DNA from: Heterodera schachtii
Lineage: Eukaryota; Nematoda; Chromadorea; Rhabditida; Heteroderidae
Length of the DNA stretch: 64,000 nucleotides
Assembly: GCA_023374025.1 (NCBI GenBank)
Contig: SIJG01000001.1
Location: forward strand, 3,743,946-3,807,945
Direction: 5' to 3'
This document shows, in pieces, positions 11,690 to 24,600 of this stretch. Under the pieces are notes generated by a model. It was not told where the DNA came from. It ran no database searches and saw only the letters and a program-made list of their open reading frames with translations. How positions within the stretch are numbered: position 1 is the stretch's first letter; the number at the start of each line of letters is the position of its first letter. A program made the translations under genes and the position numbers.

Positions 11690-12285
11690 ATTTTATTGAA
11701 TTGTTTGTCTCTTTTTGCTCCTCCCAAATGTTTTGACTCTTCCAATTGCGAATTCGTTTTTGTCCTCACTTTTCCTTTTGCTGCTGCAAAATAACGCCTT
11801 TCTTTCTCTGTCCTCCGCCAAATTCCCATTTTATCATTTCCCCCATATTTTTTTTATTATTTTATCATTTCCCTTTTATCGCTAATTGCTCATTTTCTGT
11901 TTGTTGTCCTTCTGCTGTCTGTCTGTTCCTTCTCCCATATGTCTTTTTCTATTCAACTGAAAAAGGAATTGCTGCGAGTTTTACTGAAATTTACAAAAAA
12001 AATATTCGGTTTTTTTGTTTGGTCGCCACTCGTCCCACCGTATAAAAAATTTATACATACCGTATTTCCCAAAATAGTAGAAGACCCAGGAATTATAACT
12101 ATAATTTAGATGCTTTTAAAAGCATAACACATTTTACAAGTTCATTTCCTAAATTATAACAGATACATAAATTTTTAATTTGAGTGAATTTTAAGCCAAA
12201 CGAAACTTCGCAGTTACAAATTAATCATCCGATAATTCCACTCGGACGGAGTACTTTAACGGCACTTCATTTCTCATAGCATCTT
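11690..12285. other. Non-coding AT-rich gap
   Basis: Mixed T-rich sequence. Short open frames are compositionally biased and show no family resemblance. Nothing else was identified. Confidence 0.4.
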
Positions 12286-12289
12286 CATT

Positions 12290-12545
<256 letters not shown>

Positions 12546-12659
12546 TCCAATACCATTCCCTCCCCCTCCCCTTTCCTTATTTATCTCCTTTTTTATCTTT
12601 TCCTTATGCACATTCTCTTCTTAAACTCTGGCTGATGATGATATATTTTTAGTTTACAA

Positions 12660-13490
12660 ATGCATTGCCAGCCATCTCTTCCCTTCCCTTCTTCTTTTTC
12701 TCTTCCCTCTCTCTTCTCTTCTTCCCTTTCTCTCTCTCTCTCTCTCTCTCATAATAATTTCGTACGATTAATCTCCATTTGTACTTTCTTCTTCTTCTCC
12801 AATTTTATCAATTCGTTTGTTAGCAAAAAGGAAATCGCATGGAAAAGCACATGCTAATCACGTGAAATGGTGGGGAGGGCGGGGGGGGGGGGGGGGGGAA
12901 GTGACGGGTGTCACACCCTTTCTCTGCTCTTCTCCTTTTCCTCCTCACCGCCTCTCCTTTTCTCGCTCTTTCGACTTTTCTCACCTCTCCTTATCTCTCT
13001 TTCCCTACTTATTTCTCCATTTTTCTCCTATTTCTCCCTCCTTTCTTCTCTTTCGTTTTCTCTTCTCTTTTCTTTCTCTCCTCCCCCTTCTCTCTTCTCC
13101 CTCTTTCGACTTCTAATCCTCTTTTTTCTCTCCTCTCCTTTCCTCTCTTTCTCTAATTGTTTCTCCATCTTTCTCCTATTTCTCCCTCCTTTCTTCTCTT
13201 TCGTTTTCTCTTCTCGCTTTTCTTTCTCTCCTCCCCCTTCTCTCTTCTCCCTCTTTCGACTTCTAATCCTCTTTTTTCTCTCCTCTCCTTTCCTCTCTTT
13301 CTCTAATTGTTTCTCCATCTTTCTCCTTTTTTTTCCCGCCTATTTCTCCCTCCTCTACTCCTCTGTGCTTTTCTCTTCTCTCTTCCCTCACCCCTTCTCT
13401 CTTCTCACCCTTCTTTCTCTCTCTCCTCTTCTTTTTTCGCTCTCCTCAGTTTTTCTTTTTTCCCACCGCCGTTTTGTTTTCGTTTTGTAA
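12660..13490. repeat. Polypyrimidine region with a 148-bp tandem duplication
   Basis: A one-sided C/T strand with a poly-G run at 12878-12898. A unit starting TTCTCCTATTTCTCCCTCC at 13023 recurs at 13171, giving two copies of about 148 bp that are nearly identical. A third partial start is seen near 13320. Confidence 0.9.
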
Positions 13491-13689
13491 AATAAATTAA
13501 CAAACTAATTAATGAAAATGACACACACTAATAAATTTTAAAAATAATAGTGAAATTGGAAATGATCAGATCAGAAGGGCAGAGGAAAAGCACAAAATTT
13601 TTCTTACGAAGTGGAAAAATCACGCTAATAGAACCTTTTCAAACTGAAGATAAAAGCCCTTGGAATTCTGATTTTGACTCCAAGCACTA

Positions 13690-14120
13690 ATGATTATGTA
13701 ATGAATCGCCTTGTTTTTTTGTTTGGTTTCCATTCTTTATTTTGTTTTGCATTTTGCATCCCATCCATCAACAACCCCTCCCCTCTCCCCCTCCCCCCCC
13801 CCCCCCCCTCCCCCTCCCCCCCCCCCCCTCTCCCCCTCCCACTTTCCAGCTGCTAACCCCGTCCCAACCCACGTCAAAAGGCACTTTTGGCAGAGGAAAG
13901 AGGGAGTGAATGGGTGAGTTTCGGGGGGGGGGGGGGGAGTGAAAACGCATTCCCTTCGCTCCCCCCCCCCCCCCCCCCCTCTCTCTCCCAGCAACGCATC
14001 CTCCCCTTCCCCCCACCCACCCAATTGACCCCTCCGTTTCTCCGTACGCTCACCCCCTTCCTCCCTCGGCTGCCCTTCACTCTCTTCCTCTTCCCCCCCC
14101 CCCCCCTTCACTCGAAAGCA
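13690..14120. repeat. Cluster of poly-C / poly-G tracts
   Basis: Poly-C runs of 8-18 nt occur at about 13792-13830, 13960-13979 and 14094-14106, with an opposed poly-G run at 13922-13938. This gives potential for G-quadruplex or triplex structure. Open frames here are proline/glycine low-complexity only. Confidence 0.9.
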
Positions 14121-14329
14121 CGTGCCCCTTCTTTTTCCCTTTACCTTTTCACCTCATTCCCTTCCTCTCTATCGAATGCACAATTTCCTCCGTTTGTTGA
14201 TGACATTTCATCCTTTCTTCGATCACTTCTTTTCTTCACTTTATGCATTACCAATTCATTTAATCAATTTAGTGCTTCCTTTCCACTTCCGTCTACTCAA
14301 TTTATCCTTTTGATTTCACTTATATTTTT

Positions 14330-16400
14330 ATAAAATTTTTACATTATACCCCAATGATGTAAATTTTTGAGGGTTTAAAACTTAATATTTTGGCAGTTTT
14401 TAGTGTCTTTTGGCCCATATTTAACCATTTGAAAGCTTTTTAGTCCATATTTTATGCCCATATTTGGTGTGTTTTTTACAATCAACAAAAAATAAAGCAT
14501 CAAAAAATTTTTTTTTAGAAAAATCCGATTTTTTCAAAAATGAGTAGTACAAAAAAAAGAGTTAAAACAGCCTTCATAAGAAAGATATTGACCGATTAGA
14601 ATATAATTAAAAATCTTACCGCAAAAAATGTGGTGGAATTAATTCATAAATCATACTGAAAGATTTATCATCTGTAATTAAATTAAATTAATTAACTGAA
14701 TGGAGGGAAATTGCCGGTAATAAATTCCTTAAAAAAAACCAAAAATAATTTCTTAAACAAGGTGATTAAATTTTGCGTGGTGAGCCGAAGTGACAAAAGT
14801 ATGGGTGTGTTGCTGGTTTTGGAAGGAAGGGCCGTTTAAGTCCCAAAAAAATTTAATAATTAAATTTAATAATTTTAATATATTAATTGATAATTTACTT
14901 TTCCACCTGCCTATAAATTAAATATTTTAGATTTTAATAATTATCAAAAATATTTAGAAGAGTAATCAAACCGAAAAATCATATTCCACCCATCATTCTA
15001 TTGCACTTTTATTTTTTTATTTCATTTTAAAAAACACAAAATAAACCCTTGTTATGATTATGGATACGATTTTTAAGTTTTTACCTATTTTTTCCTGAGC
15101 TCCCAGTGACCTGAAAAACATTTTTTTGGAAAAATTAAAGAATATATGTACCTCTCAGAATTCGACGAATGATATATCATCATTGACGCCTCTAGGTCTC
15201 TAAGAACGAATCCGAAAGAATTTTTTGGCGGAAACAACTTTGGGCCGAGTTATGGGCCCGGGACTGGTGGCCAAATGGCTTTGGGACTGAACTGTTCCAA
15301 TGCCTTAAAATGCACAAAGTATATAGAAAACGATTCCTCACGGTCTTAAATGACGAATTCGAAAGAATACTTCGATAAAAAAGTAATTTACGAAAGTTAT
15401 GGGTCCTCAAAACCTCAAAAAATGATCGTAAGGGACGGGACTGAATTGTCCCCCTAAATTTGAAACCTTTTGGCACCTATTTTCCCATTTTTAGCAGCTA
15501 TTTTGGGGTTTTTCAGAACCTAAAAACCAACTATAATTGGCAGTTTTTAGCACCTAAAAATCGCGAGTCTCGGGGTCAAGTCTCTGTCTGGGAATAAAAA
15601 TTTAGCGGAAATTTGTTTAAAAAGGCAAACATTTTTTGCTCGTATTTGAATTTATGGTTATTCCAGGGTTTCTATCTGTTCTGCTTTATCAGAAATGTTC
15701 TGATTTGGAGGGTCAAAATCTGATAAAATAAAAATGTTCTGATTTGTCAGAAATGTTCTGATTTTGGGGTAGCGACCAAAATTTGTTCTGATTTCTTAAA
15801 TAAACTCATAATTTTGAAGTTTTATGGCATAATGTCACTATTTTATCAAGAAAATAAAGATTTAAGGCAAAATTTGGTCATTTTTTGACAAAAATCTGTT
15901 AACAAATCGCATTAAAAATCGCAAAAATTTCCCGGCCGCGCCTACTGGCACCGCCGGACCCTCTCCCCTCGCGTATTTCACAAAAGTTTTTTGGAAAATG
16001 CGCCGCAAAAAATTGTTAAAATCTGGTTTTTTAATCCCCATTACAATGAATTATGATTCGCTAATTTATTCCTCAATACTAATCAAATCGATAATGGGTG
16101 GTGAAAAATATAATATTTGACCCATTTTTTATCGAATAAATTGTAAAAACAACTGATTTTAAGCAATTTCGCAAAATGTTCTGATTTTGAAAAATTTTCG
16201 ATAGAAACTTGGTTATTCATATGTTTTAGATATGTGACGATTTAGTCCAAAAGGCATTTTTTGTTTTGATTCACATCTCCATTTATTTAAATTGACCCAA
16301 ATTATGTGGATTTATCTTTTTGCTTAACTTTTAATAGTATTTTCTTCGCTGACAGATTGTAAGTTGTTAAGTTTTCGTCATTGTCTGCTCCTTTTCTCTC
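14330..16400. other. Gene-free AT-rich region with dispersed repeats
   Basis: It contains a repeat copy at 15140-15480 (CGACGAATGATATATCAT, AACAACTTTGGGCCGAGTTA) matching 56615-56905. It also has a cluster of TTCTGATTTGTCAGAAATG-type repeats at 15670-15790, a GC island (CGCGCCTACTGGCACCGCCGG) at about 15937, and an end fragment (GTGGTGAGCCGAAG) at 14779 matching the element at 35618-36668. No coding exon was recognised. Confidence 0.6.
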
Positions 16401-16411
16401 ATTGTCTTTAG

Positions 16412-19400
16412 ATGGTTCAGCGACAGCCCATTCTTCACCACCCCGTTCACTTTGGGCCCAAACAAGAAATGGCTGAGCCCGTGGAACAGTTCAACAGCAC
16501 AACACACCATCCATCGGCTCTTCTCCCCATGACGAACCCATCTGTTCATTCGTCCCAAAGTGATCAATTAATCCCTCTCCAAATTCGTCAATACAATTAC
16601 CAAAGCCGTACTCCCCCTCCTCCCCCCCGTCGTAGCATCCACCAGCAGCGCCATCTCCGCTGATTGTCTTTCCCAACAACAGCCGATGGATGGTCAACTG
16701 ATTGCTTCTGATCAGAAATCGCTTTCTTCTATCTCTGGTGCTTCCTCAAGTGGGACTCAGTTGACTTGTACTGTTTGCGGAGATGTGGCCACCGGTCGAC
16801 ATTATGGCTCTGTAGGCAAACTCTCAATAAACAAGAAATTCTTGTTGGTTAAGGTGGCGTGCAACGGTTGTAAAGGTGGGAAATTACGGCATTTGGTAAA
16901 AGCGGAGGGACATGGCACATATAACCAACTTAGGCTTTTTCCGAAGAACCATCCGACGCGGCTACAAATACACGTGTCGTTTCAACTCAAACTGTCAGAT
17001 TGACAAACGTAGAAATAAAAACCCATCCAGAGTTATTGAATGAAAGGCAATTCACAGATAACCGTGCTGTTTGTCGAGCTTGTCGTTACGCGAGATGTAT
17101 TCAGTTCGGCATGAAAGTGGACGGTGCGTTCGAGGGAATGTTCTGTCATTTATAACGGGATTGCGTTTGATTTAGCAGTACAGAGTGAGCGCGATTTAAT
17201 CGGAAAACGCTCGCGTACTTTCCCCACGACTTCTCCTTCGGCAGTCTCTACTGCTGCTACGGATGCACCCACAGAAGAAGAATCGCTGGGGGCGTTGTCT
17301 CCAGAGCCCAATAAAAATACAATTGTTCACCAGAAAATGGAGGAGAGGCATAAATGTGAGGAAAAATGAACACCTATGATACACACTATCCCAGAAATGA
17401 GCTCCAATACCAAAAAAGATTTGCATGTGTGGCTAACAAATAAGTGTTGTAAGATAGTAAAGGGACAAAGGGCGGAGGTTCGAGTCCGTTGTGCAACATT
17501 AATATTTTTATTTATTTTTGTCCAAAGTATTAAAAAATGACGATTTTTGGGAATTATTTTTGAAGGTTTTTGGCAACAAATTGGACAATCTTGATATCAT
17601 TCAAAAGCACCTGATAAGGAGAAGCTTTTTCTAAGCAAATGCTAAGCAATTTGAATGAGTAGAAAAAAGATATAAGCGTTTTAAATTATGTTTTTTGAAT
17701 ATCTTTAGAATGGAGCGTAAAAAAATAAAATTCGAGCGTTAAAAATGTTCGTAATTTTTTTCTCTATCGATATGCAAAATTTGGTGTGGATTTAACAACA
17801 TGCAGAAAAACAAGTTAAACATCACGAAGTGAATGTTGTTTTTCCTAATAATGAAAATAGTAGATACTACATCAAAAGGAGAGAAAAATTAGAGAAAAAA
17901 AGATAGTGTTTTTTTTCTCTGCACTCTCTATTAATTGGTAAACATCTCGTTTTTTGGGATGGTGTGCATAATAGTGACATTTAAAACGGTGTGAAATTAA
18001 TTGTTATTATTTTGATGTGCCATATAATGATTAGTCATTGTTCAGTTGAGTCCGAGACGTCTTCCGCCATCGCTCCCTCAAATTCCCCCTCTTCCGTGCC
18101 CCCAAATCCGATGACGTCTTCCGTTCACTTTGTTTCTCACCAGCAACGTTCGCATCAGCAATTCTCTTTTGAGGAAAATGATGAGCCCATTCCGCGAAAA
18201 CGTTCATTTTCGAGTGGTAGCAAAAGGTACAAAAGTGGTGTCTCCGAATGTGTCGGTAAATTACGCTTCGCCTTTTGTAGCCATTTACGAGACGGTTCCT
18301 CCAAGGGAGTCGACTTTGTTCCTGTCGCTGGTGAAGTGTCGGCAACGCCTTCTGCGGATGGTCGTCCCCATTCTGACGACCCGTGGGACGGGCGGAACGG
18401 ACGAGCGCTGCTGCGACAGCTTTTGTGTTCTGAAGACAAAATTCGCAACATGAGGGAGACGGTCATTGCGCAGACTTGCAATTTGGAGTACATAAACAAG
18501 GGCGAACCAAATAGAGTATAATTGACGACCCTTCTTTTTTTTTGTTAATTTCGATATTTAGTCAGAATTTTCAATCGGAAAGGAATGGGACACGGAAGGC
18601 CAATGAAAATGACATTTTGCAATCGTTGCATTCCCAACTGTTGTTAGTCATAGGTGAGTTGGGATGGCGAACTGTTCGAATAAAACCCCCGAGAAATTAC
18701 TAAATTTTTTTACAATTAAAAAGAAATTGGGCGGGGGTGAAACATACACTTCTACTAACAATAAAGCTGGTAATTAGAGCAAAAAAGGGCTATTTAAATT
18801 GGCGAAATTAAAAAATATATATATGAAAAAATAAATAAATATATGAAACACAGAAAAAATAATTGCAAAAAATACCGGCCCTCTTAATTTTAGTAATTAT
18901 GAGACTTAAAAAATTGTAAATGATTATTCGGATAAAACATTATTGTTTCATTTACAGAATGGGCCAAGACACTGAAGCCATTTGCGGATTTGCCCACCGA
19001 AGATCAGGTGAAAGTGTAATCGGTCGCCCCTATTCCCCGGCGGATGGAACTTTTCCACAAAAACTCTGTTCAATGTCAGACCGCACTGCTGAAGAACTTT
19101 GCCGCTCAACACGTTGTGCTGTGTGTCGCTTATCGGTCCACTTCGGACTTCCTTACTCTGATCAATGATTCGTGTATTCCTCGGTTTGCGAATGGCGACG
19201 ACAAAGAGTGAGTTGTTTTTGGAATTGTTAACGATCCATTGCCTATATACTCTTAATAAATGCAAAACAAGTGAAGTTTTCAGCCTTTTTTACCGCAAGG
19301 ATGCCGAAAGAGTCATGGATTTGCTCGTCTCTCCGATGCGCTTTCTCCGCGTGGATGACGTCGAATTCGTGTCGATGAAGGCGTGCATTCTCTTCAACCC

Positions 19401-20827
19401 GGTCCGTCCCCTTCTTTCTTCGTCTTACACTTGTCCTCTCTTTTCAGGTCGCCCGTGGTCTGTCTCCTCAGAGTGTGATGAGTGTACTCCAAACTCGTCG
19501 TCATATTTTCCAAGCTCTCCAAGAATATGTCCAAGCAAAAATGCCGCCCGACGAAAATAGAATTGGCGACCTTACCTTCTTCATCCTCTCCCCTCTACAA
19601 GTTCTTTTTCCCATTCGTCCTTCGTATGGAAATTGTTTAGTCTCTTGCCAAAGCGGTGTCCGAAGATGTTTTGGTGAGCAAACTGAGCGGAGTCGCGCGA
19701 TTAGACCAATTAATGGAGGAATTGATTCTCGAGGGTGAGTCGCTGGAAGAAGAATTAAGGGCAGTATTTGTGCTGTTTGCTTTTTTAGACAATGACCCGA
19801 AGGAACCCGAGCCGCCTTTAGCCGCCTCCTCTTCAAAAAATGCCGATTCGGTGGGAACATACGATGAACGAAGTCAGCAAAACCACCATCAGCAGAAGCA
19901 TATTTGTGGGTTTATTTATGGTGATTGTTGCTTTGTAACTGACAATGAGTCGTCGTTACTCGTCCAGGCCAATCATCGCTCCGAACATCGGTCGATTCCT
20001 CGTCGGAAGTCTCCCATTCACCATGGCCAAACTTCCCCAGTGCTGTTGATGAACATCGTTTTCCGATTGTGTTGGATGCCGCATTGCATCACCAACGGAA
20101 TCACCATTTGCCCTCGTCGACTTCACCCTCGGCCAACTCCCCTTCCATGGACATCATTCAGCCTGAACTTGGGAGACAATTCCTACTGGGCAAACAAAGC
20201 GAACCGACTTCAGCTCTTTCAAGCTATTTATTTGGCCCATCTCTCCATAGGTTGGCACTAGAAGAGTGTCTTGGGTTTGGATTTTTGATTGGGGTGGGGG
20301 CACTGACAATGACAGAGAGAATTGAACGCAATGTGGACCCATTTAAAGAAACTTTGCTTCAGTTGTTGCATTATTCCCTCAGCCTATGTTGACCTTTTTA
20401 AAATTTTGAGGTGTAGGCCCAAAACCTAAAAGTACCGAATCCATTTCTTGACGCCTTTTCCCCTCTCGACAGGTCCAGCGGATCTTCCCACTTCGCCTCC
20501 CATGGGCACTTGCGAAATGACTCGGCAGCGGTGCCGCACTGCGCTTCCTCCTCTTCAGTCTCTGCTCACAACCAACTTCCCTCCGCTTCTCAACATACCT
20601 CGGCTTCTCTCAGCTTCGACCCCTCTTCTTCTGCTGATCACCATCTTTCGTCAGATTCGTATTCCCAACGGAGTCCCGTCCAATTGTGGACTCACAGCCA
20701 ACAGATTAGCTCAAACATGCCTTACGGCAACACGCCTTCTACGCCAGCACAGGCCATTTACAGCGGCACCAGCCCTTCCCCACCGCAGCGTTTTGAATTC
20801 AACAGCCGCGGAGGGGGAATAAACTGA
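16412..20827 (+). CDS. Nuclear hormone receptor, HNF4-like (supplementary nematode NHR)
   Basis: The DNA-binding domain is split by short introns. CTVCGDVATGRHYGS (16768-16812) joins VACNGCKG, then FFRRTIRRGYKYTCRFNSNC (16938-17000), then AVCRACRYARCIQFGMKVD, giving both C4 zinc fingers. The variant P-box CNGCKG differs from the more usual CDGCKG. VQSERDLIGKRSR follows. A large intron carries a mobile element (17382-17966). The ligand-binding domain has RALLRQLLCSEDKIRNM (18400), EWAKTLKPFADLPTEDQ (18960), NFAAQHVVLCVAYRSTSDFL (19098), VMDLLVSPMRFLRVDD, VARGLSPQSVMSVLQTRRHI, and KAVSEDVLVSKLSGVARLDQ followed by LMEELILEG near the C-terminal helix. A long Ser/His/Pro/Gln-rich tail ends at TGA 20825-20827. 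Ligand-responsive transcription factor; targets unknown. The first ATG could be 16412 or 16686 and the 5' junction is unresolved. Confidence 0.88.
17382..17966 (+). mobile_element. TIR element carrying a tRNA-like head (copy 1), in NHR intron
   Basis: Ends are inverted: ACACTATCCCAGAAATGAG at the left and the inverse of CACCATCCCAAAAAACGAG at the right, with TA next to the left end (Tc1/mariner-like, inferred). At 17421-17497 it holds a tRNA-like segment with B-box GGTTCGAGTCC and an A-box-like TGGCTAA. TTGCATG near its start can pair with GTGCAA at its end. A reverse-complement copy of 560 bp lies at 41763-42322. A partial relative is at 59400-59460. Confidence 0.7.
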
Positions 20828-21634
20828 TGACCGTACAATTAGACAACTAAATCATGTTATATGTATAGTTTATATGTTTTATCAATTTAGTTTGAGATTT
20901 CTATTTGATTTACTTTTCATTGACTAATCTCTTTCTCTACATATACTCAAAAAGAACCCATGATCCGTCCTAATGCATCCCTAATTGACTTAATTTTATG
21001 TTTTTTTAACCCTTTTTGGAATTTTATATACAGATTATTATTCTTATGGAAAATCCAAGAGATATTATACTGTAAACAAAATTTTTTTTAAATTTACATA
21101 TAAAATTGATGGTGGAGAATTTTACAAATGGCAAATTTAATCTTTTAGAGAAGTTCTCTCTCGGATTGAAAACTCGTAAATCTCATGTCAATGTTAAAAT
21201 ATTTGTTGAGTGATGTGATCTAATTTTTCTCCACCGAAATGGACTTATTGAGAGACATTTCGGTATTTTCATACCCTCGCCGATGGTAAAAATTTGCTCT
21301 AAAATCGAATAACTCACTGCCAAGTGGAGATGCCGAAATGACCTTCTTGATACCCTTTATATTCGCCTCTTTTCTGATTTTATATTCCATTTGCTCATTA
21401 TGTGTAACAGTCGATAAAATGAAGGATACCTCACAACCAAACTTTGGAATAATGCCGTAATTTGTGGCAAGGTCCCAATGCCTTCTAATTTTTAAATTTG
21501 ATTAATTATTTGTAAAGAAATGCAATCAAAGTAAAATAAAATAAATGCAAAAAATAAGTTCGACATACCTATTTTATACTGTAGATTGACAATAACTATT
21601 TAATCGACATAATTCTAATATATTTTTTGTTCGT
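20828..21634. other. Intergenic region NHR to NUP214
   Basis: About 800 bp, AT-rich. An inverted phrase around 21240-21340 (ACATTTCGGTATTTTCATAC and GCCGAAATGACC) hints at an old foldback element. No exon was recognised. The NUP214 promoter must be here. Confidence 0.4.
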
Positions 21635-24600
21635 ATGGCAGAGCAGCTCAACGAAACCATAGAGGTTGTCTTTTTTACAGGTTGGCTTTACTCGACTTGC
21701 TTTTTAGGATCTTCAGTTTAGGGCGCTCCGTCGCACGAAAATCTTCGACCCTTTGGCCCTTGGGAATTTCAAAGAGTCAAAACGATGGATTGCTGTTTCG
21801 TCTCGTTACGGCATTTGTGTGCTCGTCGGCCCACAAAACAAAATTTATTCATGTTTTTGTTCGCATATTCACAAATTGGAGACGCATTCTACCGGAGATT
21901 CGGATATCACGGACATTCGCTTCCGTTCTTTGGATTATCATAACCCAAAAGTAATAACATTGGCCAATACCATGCCAAATCATCCCGGGACTTTGGCATG
22001 GATTCTTTTAACGGCTTTCTGCATTTTATAAAAGCTTTCAAAATGAGAAAAGAAAGTTAGGGACAAAAGTCAAAAAGGTCGTTCTTGGTCCTCAATTCCC
22101 ATGGGGTTTCATTTTGTTTGTGTGTTAGAATTAGAGAATAAATGGCGTTTAGGCTCATATAAGTTCCGTCTCTGTCAATTGCGATGGGTCTGTCATTGCC
22201 TTTGCCACTAATACGCCGAATGGACCGTTTGTCGACATTTTTGACATTGTTACTTTTACGCCGACTGTTCCCAATCAAAAGGTTAATTGCTCCGATAAGT
22301 GGACCAAATTCTAATAGCCCTTACAATTTTTTAGTTGTTTCCGATCGCGACCATTCGCTTGTCAAGCGAAAACAGTTCGAAATTTGTTGAAATGCAGTGG
22401 AACCCGGTGGAGCCCGAGGTGTTCGTGGCTTTGGCCAGCGACAACACTCTGAACACATTCAAATATTCTTTGCAGGCAAAGCCAATGCTTAATAGGGCAT
22501 TCGTTCGTTAATTGCTTCGTCTGTCCATTTCAGATGGGCTCTTCCTTTTCTCTGCTTGGTTCTCTGAATGTCCGTGCGACTTGTCTCTGTTGGAGTCCGA
22601 AGGGAAAGCAATTGGCCATTGGCGATGCAAGCGGAAGGGTCCACCAACTGAAGCCCGACCTTTCCTCGGTTCGCGTCATTGACCCACCAGCGCAAATTCC
22701 CATTTTCGGTGTTTATTGGTGTTTTCTTTGTCATTGCCAATTAATTCGTTTGCTTTTCATGTACCTCCTCTAATTTCGCCTGTCTTGCTCTTTGCTGGCT
22801 TTCCACCACTGAATGGCTTGTTTCGCATACGCTCGACAATTCTGCCGATTTGGCCCCAAACATTGCTCTTTTGGTAGTCAAAAAGCAGCAACCGCCAAAA
22901 TGGACTCATTTCGGCGACGTTTTGTCGCTGTCTCGCAAATCTCTCACTTTTTGTCCTCTGCTCGAATGGCAAATGGTACAAAATTCAATTTCCTTTTGCG
23001 AATTCTATTCGCCTTTTCCTTCTCCCAGGTGTTCGTTCTCTCTGCCGAATCGCCCTCTGTTGTCGTTTTTGGTCTCCGAGGCGACAAATGGCTGAAATTT
23101 GAATTCGACACATTCGACATCGAAATGCCACTCACAGCTAACAACAAAGACACTTTTCCGCTGGGAATCGCCTTGGATTTCTCTTCCACGACGCCCATTC
23201 CGATCGGAGGTTCCTTCAAAATGCTTCGGATGGATTCCTTTTCCTCTGATTCAGAAGGGAGTGAAAAATCAGTCCGAAATGCTCCTCCGTTCGTCCATTT
23301 CCTCAACTCTTCCGGTTCGTTGTTACCTTACGCCGTCCTTTCGCTGAACAATGAAAGGCCTTTGCTCACAAAGTTCGATTCGTTCGTTTTGAATTTTGTC
23401 GTTATTTCCATTTCAAGTGTTCACGCTTCTTATTAAGAGCACCTGAACAAATTGAAATGAAAAATGCAAAGTTTGGGAAATCGCCAATTGGTGAGAATTC
23501 GGCGGAAAAAACAGCCACAGACCAACCATCAGAAGACGAACCAACACAGGCGAATTCCATGCCCACGAAGAATATCGAAACGATGCAAAGAGAGGAGGAA
23601 CACATTGTTTGCCCTTCTCCGTTCATTCAATCGAAAGAAAAATGCTTTTAGAGGGACGTAAGTCGAATTGAGGAAAAAACACTCGGAAAGGAAGAAAATG
23701 GGGAAAAAGAGAAAATGGAAATGAAACTGAAAAGCGAAAGGGACAAAATCGCCGCGTTTGAAAGGGCGTTGGAGAAAAGCGTAACCGAATACACGGTCAA
23801 GCGGAACGATCAGACGGAGCGAATTGCGCAGTTGGGCCAATTGCGACGCGAAGCGGAGAAAAGTGCGAGTCCATTGGACACGGGTCAGTCAGTGGCCAAG
23901 AAAACACCGAGAAAAGAAACGACCGTTAAAGGGTTTCTCGTTGAACTGCACAACATCAAGACGGAGTTGCTGCACTCCTTTAGACAGAGCCTTTCCTCTC
24001 TGGACAGACTTTGTGTGGAAACAAATGACAAAATGGAATTTCTGAATGGACTCAAATTGGCGGCGCTGAGGGAAGGAGAGACATCGGCCGAACTGAACAA
24101 ACCGTCATTTGACATGGTAAGAGCCACCATTGTCAAGCATAGTGTGGACGTGTAATTGTTTAAGGAAAGACGGCTCCATCTGATTGAGAGGGAATACGAA
24201 AATATTATGGAAAAAATGAAAAAAGCGCGTAAAATGATGGACAGATTCGAAGGGTGTCGCAAAAAGCAAATCCCGAGGTGAATTTATTAATATAAACCGG
24301 GCCAGCAACCAAGAGAGAAGGGATGAATTCCCATCACATCCTAAATGAAAAATAACTAACTTTTTATAAATTTAAAGTTTCTCCGGCGGCGCCTAAAGGC
24401 ATCGGACGACTAAATCCCTTAAAATTTTCAAAAATTTTGACCTGAAGATGCACAATTGCCAATTTTGGCGAAAAATGCTAAACATGCTGTGTTTACACAT
24501 AGTGCTTATAAGTTCAAAAATTAGTTAACAAAAAGTTAAAACTTTTTTGGGTTCAAAAAGCAACAAAAAAAAATTATGCTTAAGGGGGCTTGGTAAATGT

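Noticed and set aside
12867..13490. 207-codon Ser/Phe/Leu-rich open frame
   Set aside because: A polypyrimidine tandem repeat that is open in several frames. Composition alone explains it.
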